A stretch of DNA of 64,000 nucleotides. Origin: Shewanella gelidimarina. Lineage in GTDB: Bacteria; Pseudomonadota; Gammaproteobacteria; Enterobacterales; Shewanellaceae. This document shows, one piece after another, positions 17,973 through 27,090 of the stretch. How positions within the stretch are numbered: the stretch's first letter is position 1; each line of letters begins with the position of its first letter. Both the position numbers and the translations under genes were made by a program. The notes under the pieces are model-generated. The model was not told the DNA's origin and made no database searches. It worked only from the letters and a program-made list of their open reading frames with translations. The stretch spans positions 1 to 64,000 of the forward strand of contig NZ_JAKIKW010000015.1 of NCBI RefSeq assembly GCF_023283945.1. The letters run 5' to 3'.

Positions 17973-18608
17973 TTATTCTGAATCTAGCCGAGCGGTGATA
18001 AACAGATCTGTAACTTCACCAATCGGGCTAGCCTGTTGTTTGCGTTGTAACGCCAACAATTTAAAGCCTCGACGACTCAGTGCCGGCACTAACTGCTCCG
18101 CATGATGAAAGTAGGTAAAGACCTTATCACCATCACTTGAAGTATCTTCGCGCACCTTCGGGCATTCCCCCTCCATGGTACTAAGGTACAAAATTCCCCC
18201 AGGTTTAAGGCGCTGCGCCGCGGCATCAATCAGCCCTATTGCCTCTAGCCTATCAAGGTAGGGTAAACAGAAACCACACATAATGGCATCGAACTGCTCT
18301 TCAACGCGGTTTAGATGACGGCTATCGAGCTGCAGAACCTCTATCTTTGGGTTGTTTTCCTTAGCCAACATCAGCATATTGGGTGCTAGATCTGTTGCTA
18401 ATATCGATAAATTTGGTTTTTCAGATAATAGCATTTGAGTGATATTGCCCGGCCCGCAAGCCAGCTCTAACACGCGGGCATCATCGGTGGGTAAATGGCT
18501 AATAAATGAATCAAAGGTGTCTGAATACATAGCAAGATCCATGTATTTATCCTGATACCTTTGAGCCAGCTTATCAAAGGTATTAACCGATATTTGATTA
18601 TTATCCAT
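17973..18608 (-). CDS. class I SAM-dependent methyltransferase
   Basis: A small methyltransferase of unknown substrate. Motif I reads VLELACGPGNITQMLL near residue 48, followed by an acidic ATDLAP strand end and a post-motif LKPGGILYLST near 138. ATG at 18608 is preferred (211 residues) because AGGA lies about 9 bases upstream; an in-frame GTG at 18626 has no clear site. The gene converges on panP with 64 bases between stops. Confidence 0.75.
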   Translation of the reverse strand: MDNNQISVNTFDKLAQRYQDKYMDLAMYSDTFDSFISHLPTDDARVLELACGPGNITQMLLSEKPNLSILATDLAPNMLMLAKENNPKIEVLQLDSRHLNRVEEQFDAIMCGFCLPYLDRLEAIGLIDAAAQRLKPGGILYLSTMEGECPKVREDTSSDGDKVFTYFHHAEQLVPALSRRGFKLLALQRKQQASPIGEVTDLFITARLDSE

Positions 18609-18609
18609 T

Positions 18610-18733
18610 AGCCTATTCCTTAGCACTCAGTGCTTAGCATTTATACCATCATTGGTTTGTTAGTTACCCGCCAGCCTATTTATTAGCACTGAGGGATTAG
18701 CATCTACACCACGTTTGACTGTTTAATTAATCA
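18610..18733. repeat. imperfect 63-bp tandem duplication at the methyltransferase 5' side
   Basis: AGCCTATT begins at 18610 and again at 18673. The two units share long stretches (TTAGCACT, TTAGCAT and TACACCA-like blocks), though with many differences. The first unit contains the start codon and ribosome site of the methyltransferase, so the second may be a decayed copy of its translation start region. Confidence 0.5.
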
Positions 18734-18956
18734 TCTACACTATCTTGCAAGACGCTGATTTACAACTTCTAATTTACGTATTTCTAAACCTCACGTTTAA
18801 AGAAAAAATCTGCGACAGAAACCAACCGAAGCTCATGATTGGTCTATAAAAACAGGCACTCCACTAAAGTATTGTTTGAAAAGCCTCAGCTTAAATCTCT
18901 TTTATAATCGCCATACTATGAGATAAAAACAACCCTGTAGCCGAAAGAAGAAAACA
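18734..18956. other. AT-rich intergenic region
   Basis: No gene is supported here. It separates the divergent methyltransferase from the accessory ORFs to the right and probably contains promoters for both, but I cannot place one with confidence. Confidence 0.3.
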
Positions 18957-19153
18957 ATGAAAAGACGTACCTTAAGCTTGTTCAATCAACCCGTACTTTG
19001 GAAGCCAGTAGTGAAAGTAACGTTAAACTGATCCTTAATCCCGAACGTTTCCTATCATTTGATAAAAGCCAGTTTGTTGCCAGCAGTCATCATCAGGAGT
19101 TAAAGTTGTACTGCGAGTTTACAAGCCTGTCGTTTTTGACAGATAATTCGTGA
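18957..19153 (+). pseudogene. possible frameshifted small gene
   Basis: ATG at 18957 opens a frame that stops at 19031. A second frame is open from about 18942 to TGA at 19153 and encodes a protein-like sequence (for example LILNPERFLSFDKSQFV), but it has no ATG. A single-base shift would join the two. The second frame's TGA overlaps the GTG start of the next ORF (GTGA), as in coupled genes. I recognise no family, so this is either a broken gene or a sequencing error. Confidence 0.35.
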
Positions 19154-19692
19154 TTCTAAAATATTGGTTCTGGAGTTCTAGCCGGATAACAGACAAAAAT
19201 AGAGTGGAGATGGCTGTAGATATGATTTTTGATAGTTGGGATACCCCTTTCAATGAAGGAACGTTATTGCTGGTTAGTGCGGTATGGGGAGGAGATGAGT
19301 GGAGTGTCAGTTACCCCAATGGTAAAAGCTATCACCTCCAGATACCAACAGGCTCGAGGGCGATATTAACTGTTACTCTATTTCATCTTGAAACTGAATC
19401 TGTGTATGAGTTGAGATTTCCATCGGCATCAGCATTTAGGCTGTTGGATGAGGGAGGCTTACTTCATATCTGGAGTGAAACACAGACAAGTCATAACTGT
19501 TTTAAAGTTAAGGGGCATGCCTGGAGTGAAGAGAGTCCGGTGACTTTTGCCATGGGCAGTGATGATGGCTTTTCGTTTTTTATAACCACAGATGACGATT
19601 GTGTCGAAGTGGTGTGTCAACATCCTCCCGAGATCATTTTCATGCAAAAGCTGCAGTCAAACATAAAATTTAACAGCCACTGTGCAACATAA
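19150..19692 (+). CDS. hypothetical protein
   Basis: A 180-residue ORF opens with GTG at 19150, overlapping the preceding frame by 4 bases. It has no signal peptide and no recognised motif; it contains alternating hydrophobic and polar residues suggesting a beta-sandwich (for example AVWGGDEWSVSYPNG). ATGs at 19210 and 19222 are alternative starts and none has an ideal ribosome site. It lies in a low-density accessory stretch. Confidence 0.5.
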   Translation: MILKYWFWSSSRITDKNRVEMAVDMIFDSWDTPFNEGTLLLVSAVWGGDEWSVSYPNGKSYHLQIPTGSRAILTVTLFHLETESVYELRFPSASAFRLLDEGGLLHIWSETQTSHNCFKVKGHAWSEESPVTFAMGSDDGFSFFITTDDDCVEVVCQHPPEIIFMQKLQSNIKFNSHCAT

Positions 19693-20016
19693 TAATAAAA
19701 TGCTGACGAGCCCAAAAATCAAACTTGTTGAAGGGCATTAGGAGCAAGCAGGAAATGATAATTCTACCTATTGGACTCGAGTGACAGGTCCACCAGACCG
19801 CACACTTCTAGTTGAAAGTGAAATTTTGTGGTTATAATTTTTAACCTCGATTTACCCTATATCCTGAGAGAGGCGAGGCAGCACTAAAAATCGGAGTGCC
19901 AGATAGCTTATGGAATTTCTCAGTTTCTCTATTGGTTCAAGATTAGTTAACATAATATCTGTTCGCGGATAAGGATATGCGGCGCTCAGTCGCAGCTTTC
20001 GAGAGGCGTTGTAATA
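19693..20016. other. intergenic region without recognised features
   Basis: No gene or convincing hairpin is visible. I checked for integron attC-like ends because a lone VOC gene follows, and found none. Confidence 0.3.
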
Positions 20017-20334
20017 ATGAAGTTCAATCATTTAGGTATTCCGACAAATGAACGATTCGAAGGTGAGATAGACTTACCTCATCTAAAAATGACGGTATCA
20101 GACCACGAGAATAATCCATACGGGATTCAATGGATGCGTTTTTGGGAAGGTGCTCCATACCCAGACTTAGTGAAAACAGTTCCTCATGTTGCTTTTGAAG
20201 TTGAAAACTTAGCAAAAGAACTCGAAGGTAAAAAAATCATCATAGAACCAAACACACCGAGCGAAGGATTAACGGTAGCATTTATCGAAGTTAATGGTGT
20301 TCCAGTTGAACTAATGGAATATTGTAAACAATAG
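20017..20334 (+). CDS. VOC/glyoxalase-like small protein
   Basis: The 105-residue protein opens with FNHLGIPT and ends with VAFIEVNGVPVELMEY, both typical of the vicinal-oxygen-chelate fold found in glyoxalases, dioxygenases and resistance proteins. His at residue 4 (NHLG) and Glu in VELMEY could be metal ligands. Such short members often act as dimers, and the substrate is unknown. A GAGAGG site lies upstream of ATG. Confidence 0.65.
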   Translation: MKFNHLGIPTNERFEGEIDLPHLKMTVSDHENNPYGIQWMRFWEGAPYPDLVKTVPHVAFEVENLAKELEGKKIIIEPNTPSEGLTVAFIEVNGVPVELMEYCKQ

Positions 20335-20529
20335 CAATCATCACGAGTATCGAACCATCTTTACCCTGTTTTCACTTGCCACCCCTTATGCTTGCATTAA
20401 CCATAAATATTCCATAATGAAGATGATGCGAACAGATTAAACCTACATGTAAAACTCACTCGCCAGTGTCCAAAAGTCTTTTAATGTTGGTTCAGCTTAA
20501 GCACTTACACATCGCCAACATCTCAAAGT

Positions 20530-20551
20530 AAAAAGCCACCTTGCGGTGGCT
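20530..20551 (-). terminator. terminator of the phosphohexomutase gene
   Basis: AGCCACC and GGTGGCT form a stem with loop TTGC. On the minus strand the hairpin is followed by a T run (TTTTTAC). It lies 34 bases past the stop codon. Confidence 0.8.
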
Positions 20552-20585
20552 GTTGGACGATGAATAGCGTTTTGCTACCACCCCG

Positions 20586-22307
20586 CTATTTAGGCAATGA
20601 CGCCTGATGTGCGTTGACAAATGCATCCATGTTGGCTTGCGCTCTTAGCTGTGCGCTTGCCAATGTATCGTTTGCATTCATGGTCTCTACCACTTCGTAA
20701 TAACACTTAATTTTTGGTTCAGTACCCGATGGCCTAACAATGACTCTGGCGTCGTTATCGAGACGATAGATGAGCACATCACTGGCTGGCAAACTAATAT
20801 CTTCCTCGCCTCCGTCTGCAAACAAGCGTTTACCTAGATTGATATCGTCGGTAGACACTACCTTATGCCCTGCTATCGATTGTGGGGGGTTATCACGTAA
20901 ATAGGCGCCAATATTGGGCGTTGTCGGTTTTAGCGCAATACTCACTTGGCTATTAAGATGGAATCCATGCTGTTGATATATCGACTCTAATCTATCCCAA
21001 ATCGTTTGCCCTTGACTTGCAAGCTCTGCGGTCAACTGTGCAAAGCCAACTAATGCTGATAAACCGTCTTTGTCCCACACCATAGTGCCAAGCGTGTAAC
21101 CGAGCGCTTCTTCATAGGCAAACAAAAATCGATTATCGTCTGTTTGTTCAGTCATACCGACATTGGTCAGCCACTTAAAGCCTGTTAACGTCGTACGGCA
21201 AGTCGCCTCTAAACTGGCGGCGACTTTAGATAAAAGACTCGATGACACAATCGTGGTGCACGTGAATCGCTGATTATCGGGTGCATGTGTCAGTAGATAA
21301 TGGCCAAATAACACCCCGACTTGATCGCCGGTCAGCATTTGGTAATCACCATCCGATTTACGGACCGCAACCGCAAAGCGGTCGGCATCAGGATCGTTGG
21401 CGCAGGCTAACATTGCGTTGTGCTTTTTAGCCTCCGCCATCACCATGTCCATCGCCCCCTTCTCTTCAGGGTTTGGAAAGTTTACCGTCGGAAAGTCACC
21501 GTCGGGCTGCGCTTGAGCTGCAACAGAATAGACCTTGGTAAAGCCAGCGTCTTTGAGCACATCAAGTGCCATTTCATTACCGACACCGTGCATAGCGGTA
21601 TAGGCCAGACTCACCTGCTCTGGCGCGGTCTGATGTTGTAATACCGGTGATTGATGAACGCCATCACGATAAGCCTGATAAAAATCATCTGCCAAGATCT
21701 GTAAATGACCCGCGGTTAATGCGTCATCTAATGAGGTGACCTTTATCTGCTCGTTGACAGCCTTTTCGATACACGCCGCAATACCACTGTCATGGGGTGG
21801 GATGATTTGCGCGCCATTGCCCCAATACACTTTATAGCCATTGTATTGCGGTGGGTTATGGCTGGCTGTCACCACAATGCCAGCGGCTGCGCCAAGGTGT
21901 AGCACACCAAATGCGACGAGTGGGGTCGCGGCTATTTTTTTCGTAAGGTAAACCTTAATCCCTAACCCACACAGCACACCCGCGGCATCTTCAGCAAACT
22001 GTTGTGAGTCATGGCGGCCGTCATATCCAATCACTACACCTCGCGTGGCAATGTCACTGACTTGTGCCATTAAATACGCCCCCAGCCCTGCGGATGTTTG
22101 TTGCACAACTAAACGGTTCATCCGAGTCGGTCCTGCGCCCACCACGCCTCTAAGCCCTGCGGTACCAAATGCTAAACGCCCAGCAAAGCGAGCAGTGATA
22201 GCTTGTTCGTCACCCGCGTCAATCAAGGCTTGTAGCTCTGCACGCATTAATGGGTCAGGGTCATTCTTAAGCCAATGCTGCACTCTAAATTTTAACTGCG
22301 TATCCAT
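20586..22307 (-). CDS. phosphohexomutase (phosphoglucomutase/phosphomannomutase family)
   Basis: The enzyme interconverts 1- and 6-phosphates of glucose or mannose through a phosphoserine. The 573-residue protein contains FGTAGLRG near residue 47, TASHNPPQYNGYK near 145 with the catalytic serine, the metal loop DPDADRFAV near 305, and the phosphate-binding RPSGTEPKIKCYYE near 530. A TGGAG site lies 7 bases before ATG. Length and motifs fit the bacterial group of phospho-sugar mutases that also act in nucleoside breakdown; the exact sugar is not decided by the sequence. Confidence 0.85.
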   Translation of the reverse strand: MDTQLKFRVQHWLKNDPDPLMRAELQALIDAGDEQAITARFAGRLAFGTAGLRGVVGAGPTRMNRLVVQQTSAGLGAYLMAQVSDIATRGVVIGYDGRHDSQQFAEDAAGVLCGLGIKVYLTKKIAATPLVAFGVLHLGAAAGIVVTASHNPPQYNGYKVYWGNGAQIIPPHDSGIAACIEKAVNEQIKVTSLDDALTAGHLQILADDFYQAYRDGVHQSPVLQHQTAPEQVSLAYTAMHGVGNEMALDVLKDAGFTKVYSVAAQAQPDGDFPTVNFPNPEEKGAMDMVMAEAKKHNAMLACANDPDADRFAVAVRKSDGDYQMLTGDQVGVLFGHYLLTHAPDNQRFTCTTIVSSSLLSKVAASLEATCRTTLTGFKWLTNVGMTEQTDDNRFLFAYEEALGYTLGTMVWDKDGLSALVGFAQLTAELASQGQTIWDRLESIYQQHGFHLNSQVSIALKPTTPNIGAYLRDNPPQSIAGHKVVSTDDINLGKRLFADGGEEDISLPASDVLIYRLDNDARVIVRPSGTEPKIKCYYEVVETMNANDTLASAQLRAQANMDAFVNAHQASLPK

Positions 22308-22617
22308 GGTTCACTCCAGTTTGTACCCGCTAGATAACCGTTATTAGTTTTATGCTCAATACTCATTCAGCATAAACGGCTACTGCAATTGAAAACGATT
22401 AGTATCCACACTAAGCCTAGCCCAAACAGAGAACAAGATAATTTGCATTAAAGTTTTTACATCAAGTAAGTGTCCGTTCAACGTGACTCATTTATCAAGC
22501 GCCCAAATTCCGACACGCATTACAATAGGTAAGCACAGCCAATAGATAGTGGTCGCAGCGAGGGTCACTGATAGTGTAAAATGGCCGCCCAAACATTGAT
22601 GACTGCGTAATAGAAAA
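22308..22617. other. divergent promoter region
   Basis: This 310-base stretch lies between the divergent mutase and pseudouridine synthase genes. I see no hairpin or recognisable operator. Confidence 0.3.
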
Positions 22618-23454
22618 ATGAGCCTGCTTAAAACTGAATGCCATATCAAGGTCACAGATCCCGAAATTGATGCGGTGAGTCTGCTGTCACAACAAACTGA
22701 ACTCAGTAAACAGGCAATAAAACAGGCGATGCAAAAAGGCGCAGTTTGGCTGACACACGGTAAACAAACTAATCGCTTAAGACGCGCAAAAAAAGCACTA
22801 AATCAAGGTGATGAGCTGCACCTCTATTACAATCAAGCAGTGTTAGATGAACAAGTCGACGCGGCTGAGTTACTATATGACGAAGGTCAATACAGTGTAT
22901 GGTTTAAGCCATTTGGCATGCGCTGCCAAGGTTCTAAGTGGAGTGACCATAGCACGATTAATCGCTTTGCCGAGACTCACCTCGAGCCTGCTCGTAGCGC
23001 CTATATTATCCATAGGCTCGATCTTGCTGCAACCGGGCTTATCGTATTGGGCCACAGCAAAAAGATCACTGCCGCCATTGCTAAGTTATTTGAAACGCGC
23101 GCGTTAGATAAATATTATCAGGTGATTGTAGAGGGCGAGTTTTCTACCGCAAAGGTCACTATCGACAGCGAAGTTGATGGTAAGTCGGCGCTGTCATACG
23201 CCCATCGACTGGAATACAACGCCGAGCTAAATCAATCTAAAGTACAAGTGAAGATTGAGTCTGGCCGAAAACACCAAATACGGGTTCATATGGCAAGTCT
23301 CGGCCACCCGGTGGTGGGTGATAGATTGCACGGTAATGGCAGTGAAGCGACACCAAATTTGCAGCTCACCTCGTGCTACTTAAACTTTATCTGCCCAGTC
23401 ACTCAGCAAGATAAGGTCTTTGAACTACCACAAGCTTATCGTCCGCACTTTTAA
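22618..23454 (+). CDS. RluA family pseudouridine synthase
   Basis: This family isomerises uridine to pseudouridine in rRNA or tRNA. The 278-residue protein has an N-terminal S4-like RNA-binding segment (about residues 15-75) and the catalytic motif HRLDLAATGL near residue 127, with Asp130 as nucleophile. A later RKHQIRVHMA block near 220 and GHPVVGDRLHG near 233 are also typical. The target RNA position cannot be told. No strong ribosome site is visible before the ATG. Confidence 0.85.
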   Translation: MSLLKTECHIKVTDPEIDAVSLLSQQTELSKQAIKQAMQKGAVWLTHGKQTNRLRRAKKALNQGDELHLYYNQAVLDEQVDAAELLYDEGQYSVWFKPFGMRCQGSKWSDHSTINRFAETHLEPARSAYIIHRLDLAATGLIVLGHSKKITAAIAKLFETRALDKYYQVIVEGEFSTAKVTIDSEVDGKSALSYAHRLEYNAELNQSKVQVKIESGRKHQIRVHMASLGHPVVGDRLHGNGSEATPNLQLTSCYLNFICPVTQQDKVFELPQAYRPHF

Positions 23455-23472
23455 GTTGACTATAGATACAAA

Positions 23473-23503
23473 AAAGCCACGTTCTATTTTAGAAAGTGGC
23501 TTT
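23473..23503. terminator. bidirectional terminator
   Basis: AAAGCCAC and GTGGCTTT close a longer hairpin with an inner TTCT/AGAA stem. A and T runs on both sides allow termination for the pseudouridine synthase (plus) and the cytochrome b gene (minus). Confidence 0.7.
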
Positions 23504-23571
23504 AATCGTTAAAAATAAAATCGTTCTAAGTCTGTACGATTTTAATCAGTACCGTCCCAATGAGCATGGTA

Positions 23572-24321
23572 TTAATCAGTACTGTCTTCGCACTTACCCG
23601 CTATTCTTTTCTTGCCAGAAAACATCGCTGAAATAATACCAGGCTGATGACGTACTTCTGCCAACATAACACCGATGATATGCAGCAAGATAAGCAACAT
23701 TAATAGATAAACACTGTAGAGATGAATGTCGCCAGCAAGACTTTTATAAGGCTTCATATTGGCTTTTTTATCGAGATTCACTCCAGTATCGTCATAGGCT
23801 TTTATGCTTGTAGGATCGACATTATCAGCGGCGATGTAACGAGTAACAGCCCCCGCAAAAGGCGGATAATAAATATCGGTTCCCGCACGCATCAACCCCG
23901 TCGTCATGATCACAACCAGCAGAGTCATTATTGCCACAACTGCGAACTTGCCGATAGGATTATGCCCTATGTATTGTGGATTCTCGCCGTTATTCAAGCG
24001 GTTTCGATAGGTGGTAACATCGCTGATTTTTGGGCGCATGGTGGAAAATTTGGCGAACCCAGAGCCGACAACGCCCCACACTAATCTGATGATCAAATTA
24101 ACAGCAAACATATAACCAATAATGGTGTGTAACTCTTTAAGTTTAATCTTTGCAGCCAAACCACTGATCCCAAGTTCAGACTTGAATAGCATAATTAAAC
24201 CGACAAACATTAATGCAGTGATTAGCACGACATTGACCCAATGAAAAACACGCACAGGTTTATCCCAAACTTGGTGTTCAACCAACTCATTGGCGACTTT
24301 ATTATTCATTTTATTACTCAT
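23572..24321 (-). CDS. cytochrome b561-type integral membrane protein
   Basis: Proteins of this type are di-haem inner-membrane subunits that move electrons between the quinone pool and partner redox proteins. The 249 residues contain four main membrane segments. Likely haem-ligand histidines are in RVFHWVN (about 27), KELHTIIGY (about 65), GDIHLYSVY (about 200) and LLHIIGV (about 214). Starts at MSNKM or MNNKV are possible. No partner diheme cytochrome or hydrogenase gene is adjacent, so the electron partner is unknown. Confidence 0.8.
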   Translation of the reverse strand: MSNKMNNKVANELVEHQVWDKPVRVFHWVNVVLITALMFVGLIMLFKSELGISGLAAKIKLKELHTIIGYMFAVNLIIRLVWGVVGSGFAKFSTMRPKISDVTTYRNRLNNGENPQYIGHNPIGKFAVVAIMTLLVVIMTTGLMRAGTDIYYPPFAGAVTRYIAADNVDPTSIKAYDDTGVNLDKKANMKPYKSLAGDIHLYSVYLLMLLILLHIIGVMLAEVRHQPGIISAMFSGKKRIAGKCEDSTD

Positions 24322-24692
24322 ACCCGATTCCTAACGCCCTAACACTGCAGAGATGCCATAAAGGTAATTGATTACCTAAAGTACAAACGCCCGTTAAAGC
24401 CACCATTTTAGTTATGTTATTGCTAGCAACTTGGAACAACGCTGCTATCAAACTGCTACTAGAAAAAAGCCAGTATAAACTGTCAGGTTTAAGTTTCAGT
24501 TAATATTCATTAATATTCAACAGATCGTTTTCGTTCAATGCTGTTCAAGCAAACCTCGCCACAGCCCTCGCCACCATTGGGCTTGCGCCAATAAAAACCC
24601 TTAACATTCAAAAACACGCCGAGTGACTGGCTTCACAATAATTATCATCAGCCCGTTCAAGTGCTTACTTAATAATCAAATGAGTTTGATAT
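24322..24692. other. intergenic region upstream of the siderophore receptor
   Basis: This region separates divergent genes. AGTGA-CTGGCT-TCACA at 24622-24637 resembles a CRP/FNR-type site with one mismatch in the first half. ATAATTATCATCA nearby (24638-24650) resembles part of a Fur site. Both are tentative. Confidence 0.35.
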
Positions 24693-24707
24693 TGATAGTT
24701 ATTCTCA
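24693..24707. promoter_or_regulatory. Fur box upstream of the TonB-dependent receptor
   Basis: TGATAGT-T-ATTCTCA is a 7-1-7 Fur-type site 136 bases before the receptor start, with an overlapping TTGATATTGATAG repeat just upstream. Iron repression of a siderophore receptor is the normal arrangement, which supports the call. Confidence 0.7.
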
Positions 24708-24843
24708 TTACCATCCATATCTAATTGAGAATCTTACACAACATAACCAAATTAACTCTAACCTGCGCTTAACATTTGATACGGAATATCGGGATTGGCT
24801 TACGTAAGAGCTGTCATCGCAAAGAGCTATAAAGGCTGACAAT

Positions 24844-26916
24844 ATGAATACCCAAGTAAAGCTAATTACCGCACTTATTGCTGGCATTTTGCACTCCGGC
24901 GCTGCGATGGCAACGACCGTAGATGATGCCAACATCGAAGTCATCACCGTTATGGGTCACCAACAGCATTACAAAACCGATCAAGCTCATGGGGCCATGC
25001 GCTCAGATGTGTCATTACTCGACACGCCCCAGTCAGTGGTGGTTATTCCTAAAGAGATAATGGATGATCAATTAGTACGCACATTAGGTGATGCTCTTAA
25101 AAATGATGCCAGTGTGTCTATTGGTCGCGTAACTACAGATAGAGAACGCTTTAGCTTGCGCGGTTTTAGTTTGGATGAAAGCACTAACCTGCTTAAGGAT
25201 GGCCACCAGCACTTTTCTAAGTACAGATTGCCGATGGCATTAGTTGAAAATGTAGAAGTACTAAAAGGCCCATCAAGCCTATTGTACGGCCAGTCTACGC
25301 CAGGTGGATTAGTCAACTTAGTCACTAAAAAACCCACTTATGATTCATTCTTAACCTTGGGTGTTAAGGGCGATGAGAATGGCTCTATTCGGGGATCACT
25401 CGATGCTGGCGGCAGCCTTAATGACGAGCAAACTATTCGTTATCGCGCCGTACTTGAAAAAGAGCAAAACAAAAACTGGCGTGAATACCAAGACGGAAGT
25501 GCACAAGAAAGTGATTTCCTTGTCGGTAGCTTGATGACCGATTTTGATATCGGCGACAATCTAACCCTCTCTTTGCATTATGACAAATCTGATGAACTGG
25601 CAGGCCAAGACAGCGGTGCCTTAATTGACGACAATGGTGATGTTGTCGGTGGCGACGAGATGATTTGGGACATGCCTTGGACCAAGATTGATGCTCAAAG
25701 CCAAAACTATGGGGCCGATATTAGCTATCAGCTCTCCGATGATTGGGAGCTCGCGGCAGGTTATAACAAACAACACAACGAACGTGAGCGATGGGAAAGT
25801 AAACCACAGACCGGCAGTTATGATCCTGACACTGGCAGCTATCAAAACAAGCCTTACAACAAGCTTGAAGATTGGCAACAACAAGCCTTTTACTTCGATG
25901 TTGTCGGCTCTATTGAGTTAGCGGGAATGCAGCATGATCTACTTTTCGGCGGCAACTATGTTGATCACCAATACAGTTCACTGAAAGTGAAAGGCAAGAT
26001 GGCCGATGGCAATATCAATAGCGGTGTCACTATACCTCAGCCAGATCTTGATTATGCAGATGCTAAGGCATCTAGCGAGGAATACCAATATTACGGTGTG
26101 TTCGCGCAAGACTTAATTTCGCTAAATGATCAATGGCAGGTTTTAGTGGGAGTACGTTATGACCAACAAGATAAGGACGATGCTGATAGTAATACAGTGC
26201 TGCCTAAATTTGGTTTGATTTATCACCCCGTCGACAATGCCTCTATTTACGCAAACTACAGTGAGAGCTTTGAGCCACAAGGCAGTGTATTAGACGATGA
26301 AGATGGTAATTATGGTCTAGAGCTAGATCCTATTAAAGGCAAGATGATTGAGCTTGGCTCAAAATGGGAACTGCTTTCAGGTAAAATTCGTTTGAATGCC
26401 GCGGTATTTAACATCGAGCGCGAAAATATTCTGGTCAACACTGGCACCTCTGATAACCCTATCACGACCCAAGGTGGCGTTCAGCGTCATACCGGTTTTG
26501 AGTTTGGCGGGATGGGACAAATCAATGACGATCTATCTTTGATAACCTCTTTAATGTATCTCGATGCAGAATATAACTCACACGATGAATATCAGGGCAA
26601 TCGCCCTGAAGATGTCCCAGAGTGGACCGCCTCTATTTGGGCTAAATATTCACTCAATGACAGAATGGCAGTTAACTTAGGCGCATTCTACGAGGGCGAA
26701 CGCTTTGGCGATGCTGCTAACACCTTCGAGAAGGATGCATATACTCGCATTGATACCGGCATTAGCTATGCCATTCCAGTGGCAGGCCAAGATCTACAGC
26801 TTAGAGTGAATATCGAAAACCTATTTGATACTGACTACTTAGGTGGCGGCGAAAATGGTGAAGTGAACGTGGGTAAACCAAGAACCGTTAAATTTGGTAT
26901 GAGCTACACCTTCTAA
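24844..26916 (+). CDS. TonB-dependent siderophore receptor
   Basis: An outer-membrane gated barrel importing a ferric siderophore with energy from TonB-ExbB-ExbD. The 690 residues start with a signal peptide ending about AMA. An early IEVITVMG segment acts as the TonB box region. The plug domain contains TPQSVVVIPKEIM, the RGFSLD motif near residue 107 and EVLKGPSSLLYGQSTPGGLVN near 138. The barrel ends in aromatic Phe (KFGMSYTF). The layout fits the hydroxamate/catecholate siderophore receptor group (FhuA/FpvA-like). No synthesis or inner-membrane transport gene is adjacent. Confidence 0.9.
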   Translation: MNTQVKLITALIAGILHSGAAMATTVDDANIEVITVMGHQQHYKTDQAHGAMRSDVSLLDTPQSVVVIPKEIMDDQLVRTLGDALKNDASVSIGRVTTDRERFSLRGFSLDESTNLLKDGHQHFSKYRLPMALVENVEVLKGPSSLLYGQSTPGGLVNLVTKKPTYDSFLTLGVKGDENGSIRGSLDAGGSLNDEQTIRYRAVLEKEQNKNWREYQDGSAQESDFLVGSLMTDFDIGDNLTLSLHYDKSDELAGQDSGALIDDNGDVVGGDEMIWDMPWTKIDAQSQNYGADISYQLSDDWELAAGYNKQHNERERWESKPQTGSYDPDTGSYQNKPYNKLEDWQQQAFYFDVVGSIELAGMQHDLLFGGNYVDHQYSSLKVKGKMADGNINSGVTIPQPDLDYADAKASSEEYQYYGVFAQDLISLNDQWQVLVGVRYDQQDKDDADSNTVLPKFGLIYHPVDNASIYANYSESFEPQGSVLDDEDGNYGLELDPIKGKMIELGSKWELLSGKIRLNAAVFNIERENILVNTGTSDNPITTQGGVQRHTGFEFGGMGQINDDLSLITSLMYLDAEYNSHDEYQGNRPEDVPEWTASIWAKYSLNDRMAVNLGAFYEGERFGDAANTFEKDAYTRIDTGISYAIPVAGQDLQLRVNIENLFDTDYLGGGENGEVNVGKPRTVKFGMSYTF

Positions 26917-26952
26917 CGCAGCACCTTAGGTTAAGACGGGACACATTAAACA

Positions 26953-26983
26953 AAAAAGCCTAGAGTTTTCTCTAGGCTTTTTT
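26953..26983. terminator. terminator of the siderophore receptor gene
   Basis: GCCTAGAG pairs with CTCTAGGC around loop TTTT, flanked by A and T runs on both sides, so it can also serve the converging acetyltransferase gene. Confidence 0.85.
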
Positions 26984-27090
26984 ATGCTTATCGCTTTATT
27001 ACGCTCATCAATCTTATAAGTTTATCGGCTGTCTGCTAGACCTCTATTAGAGCCTTATTTGTTACATCACAAATGGCTGCTGACTGATGC

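Noticed and set aside
19900-20334. VOC gene as a possible integron cassette
   Set aside because: No attC-like inverted core sites are visible on either side and no integrase is in the window.
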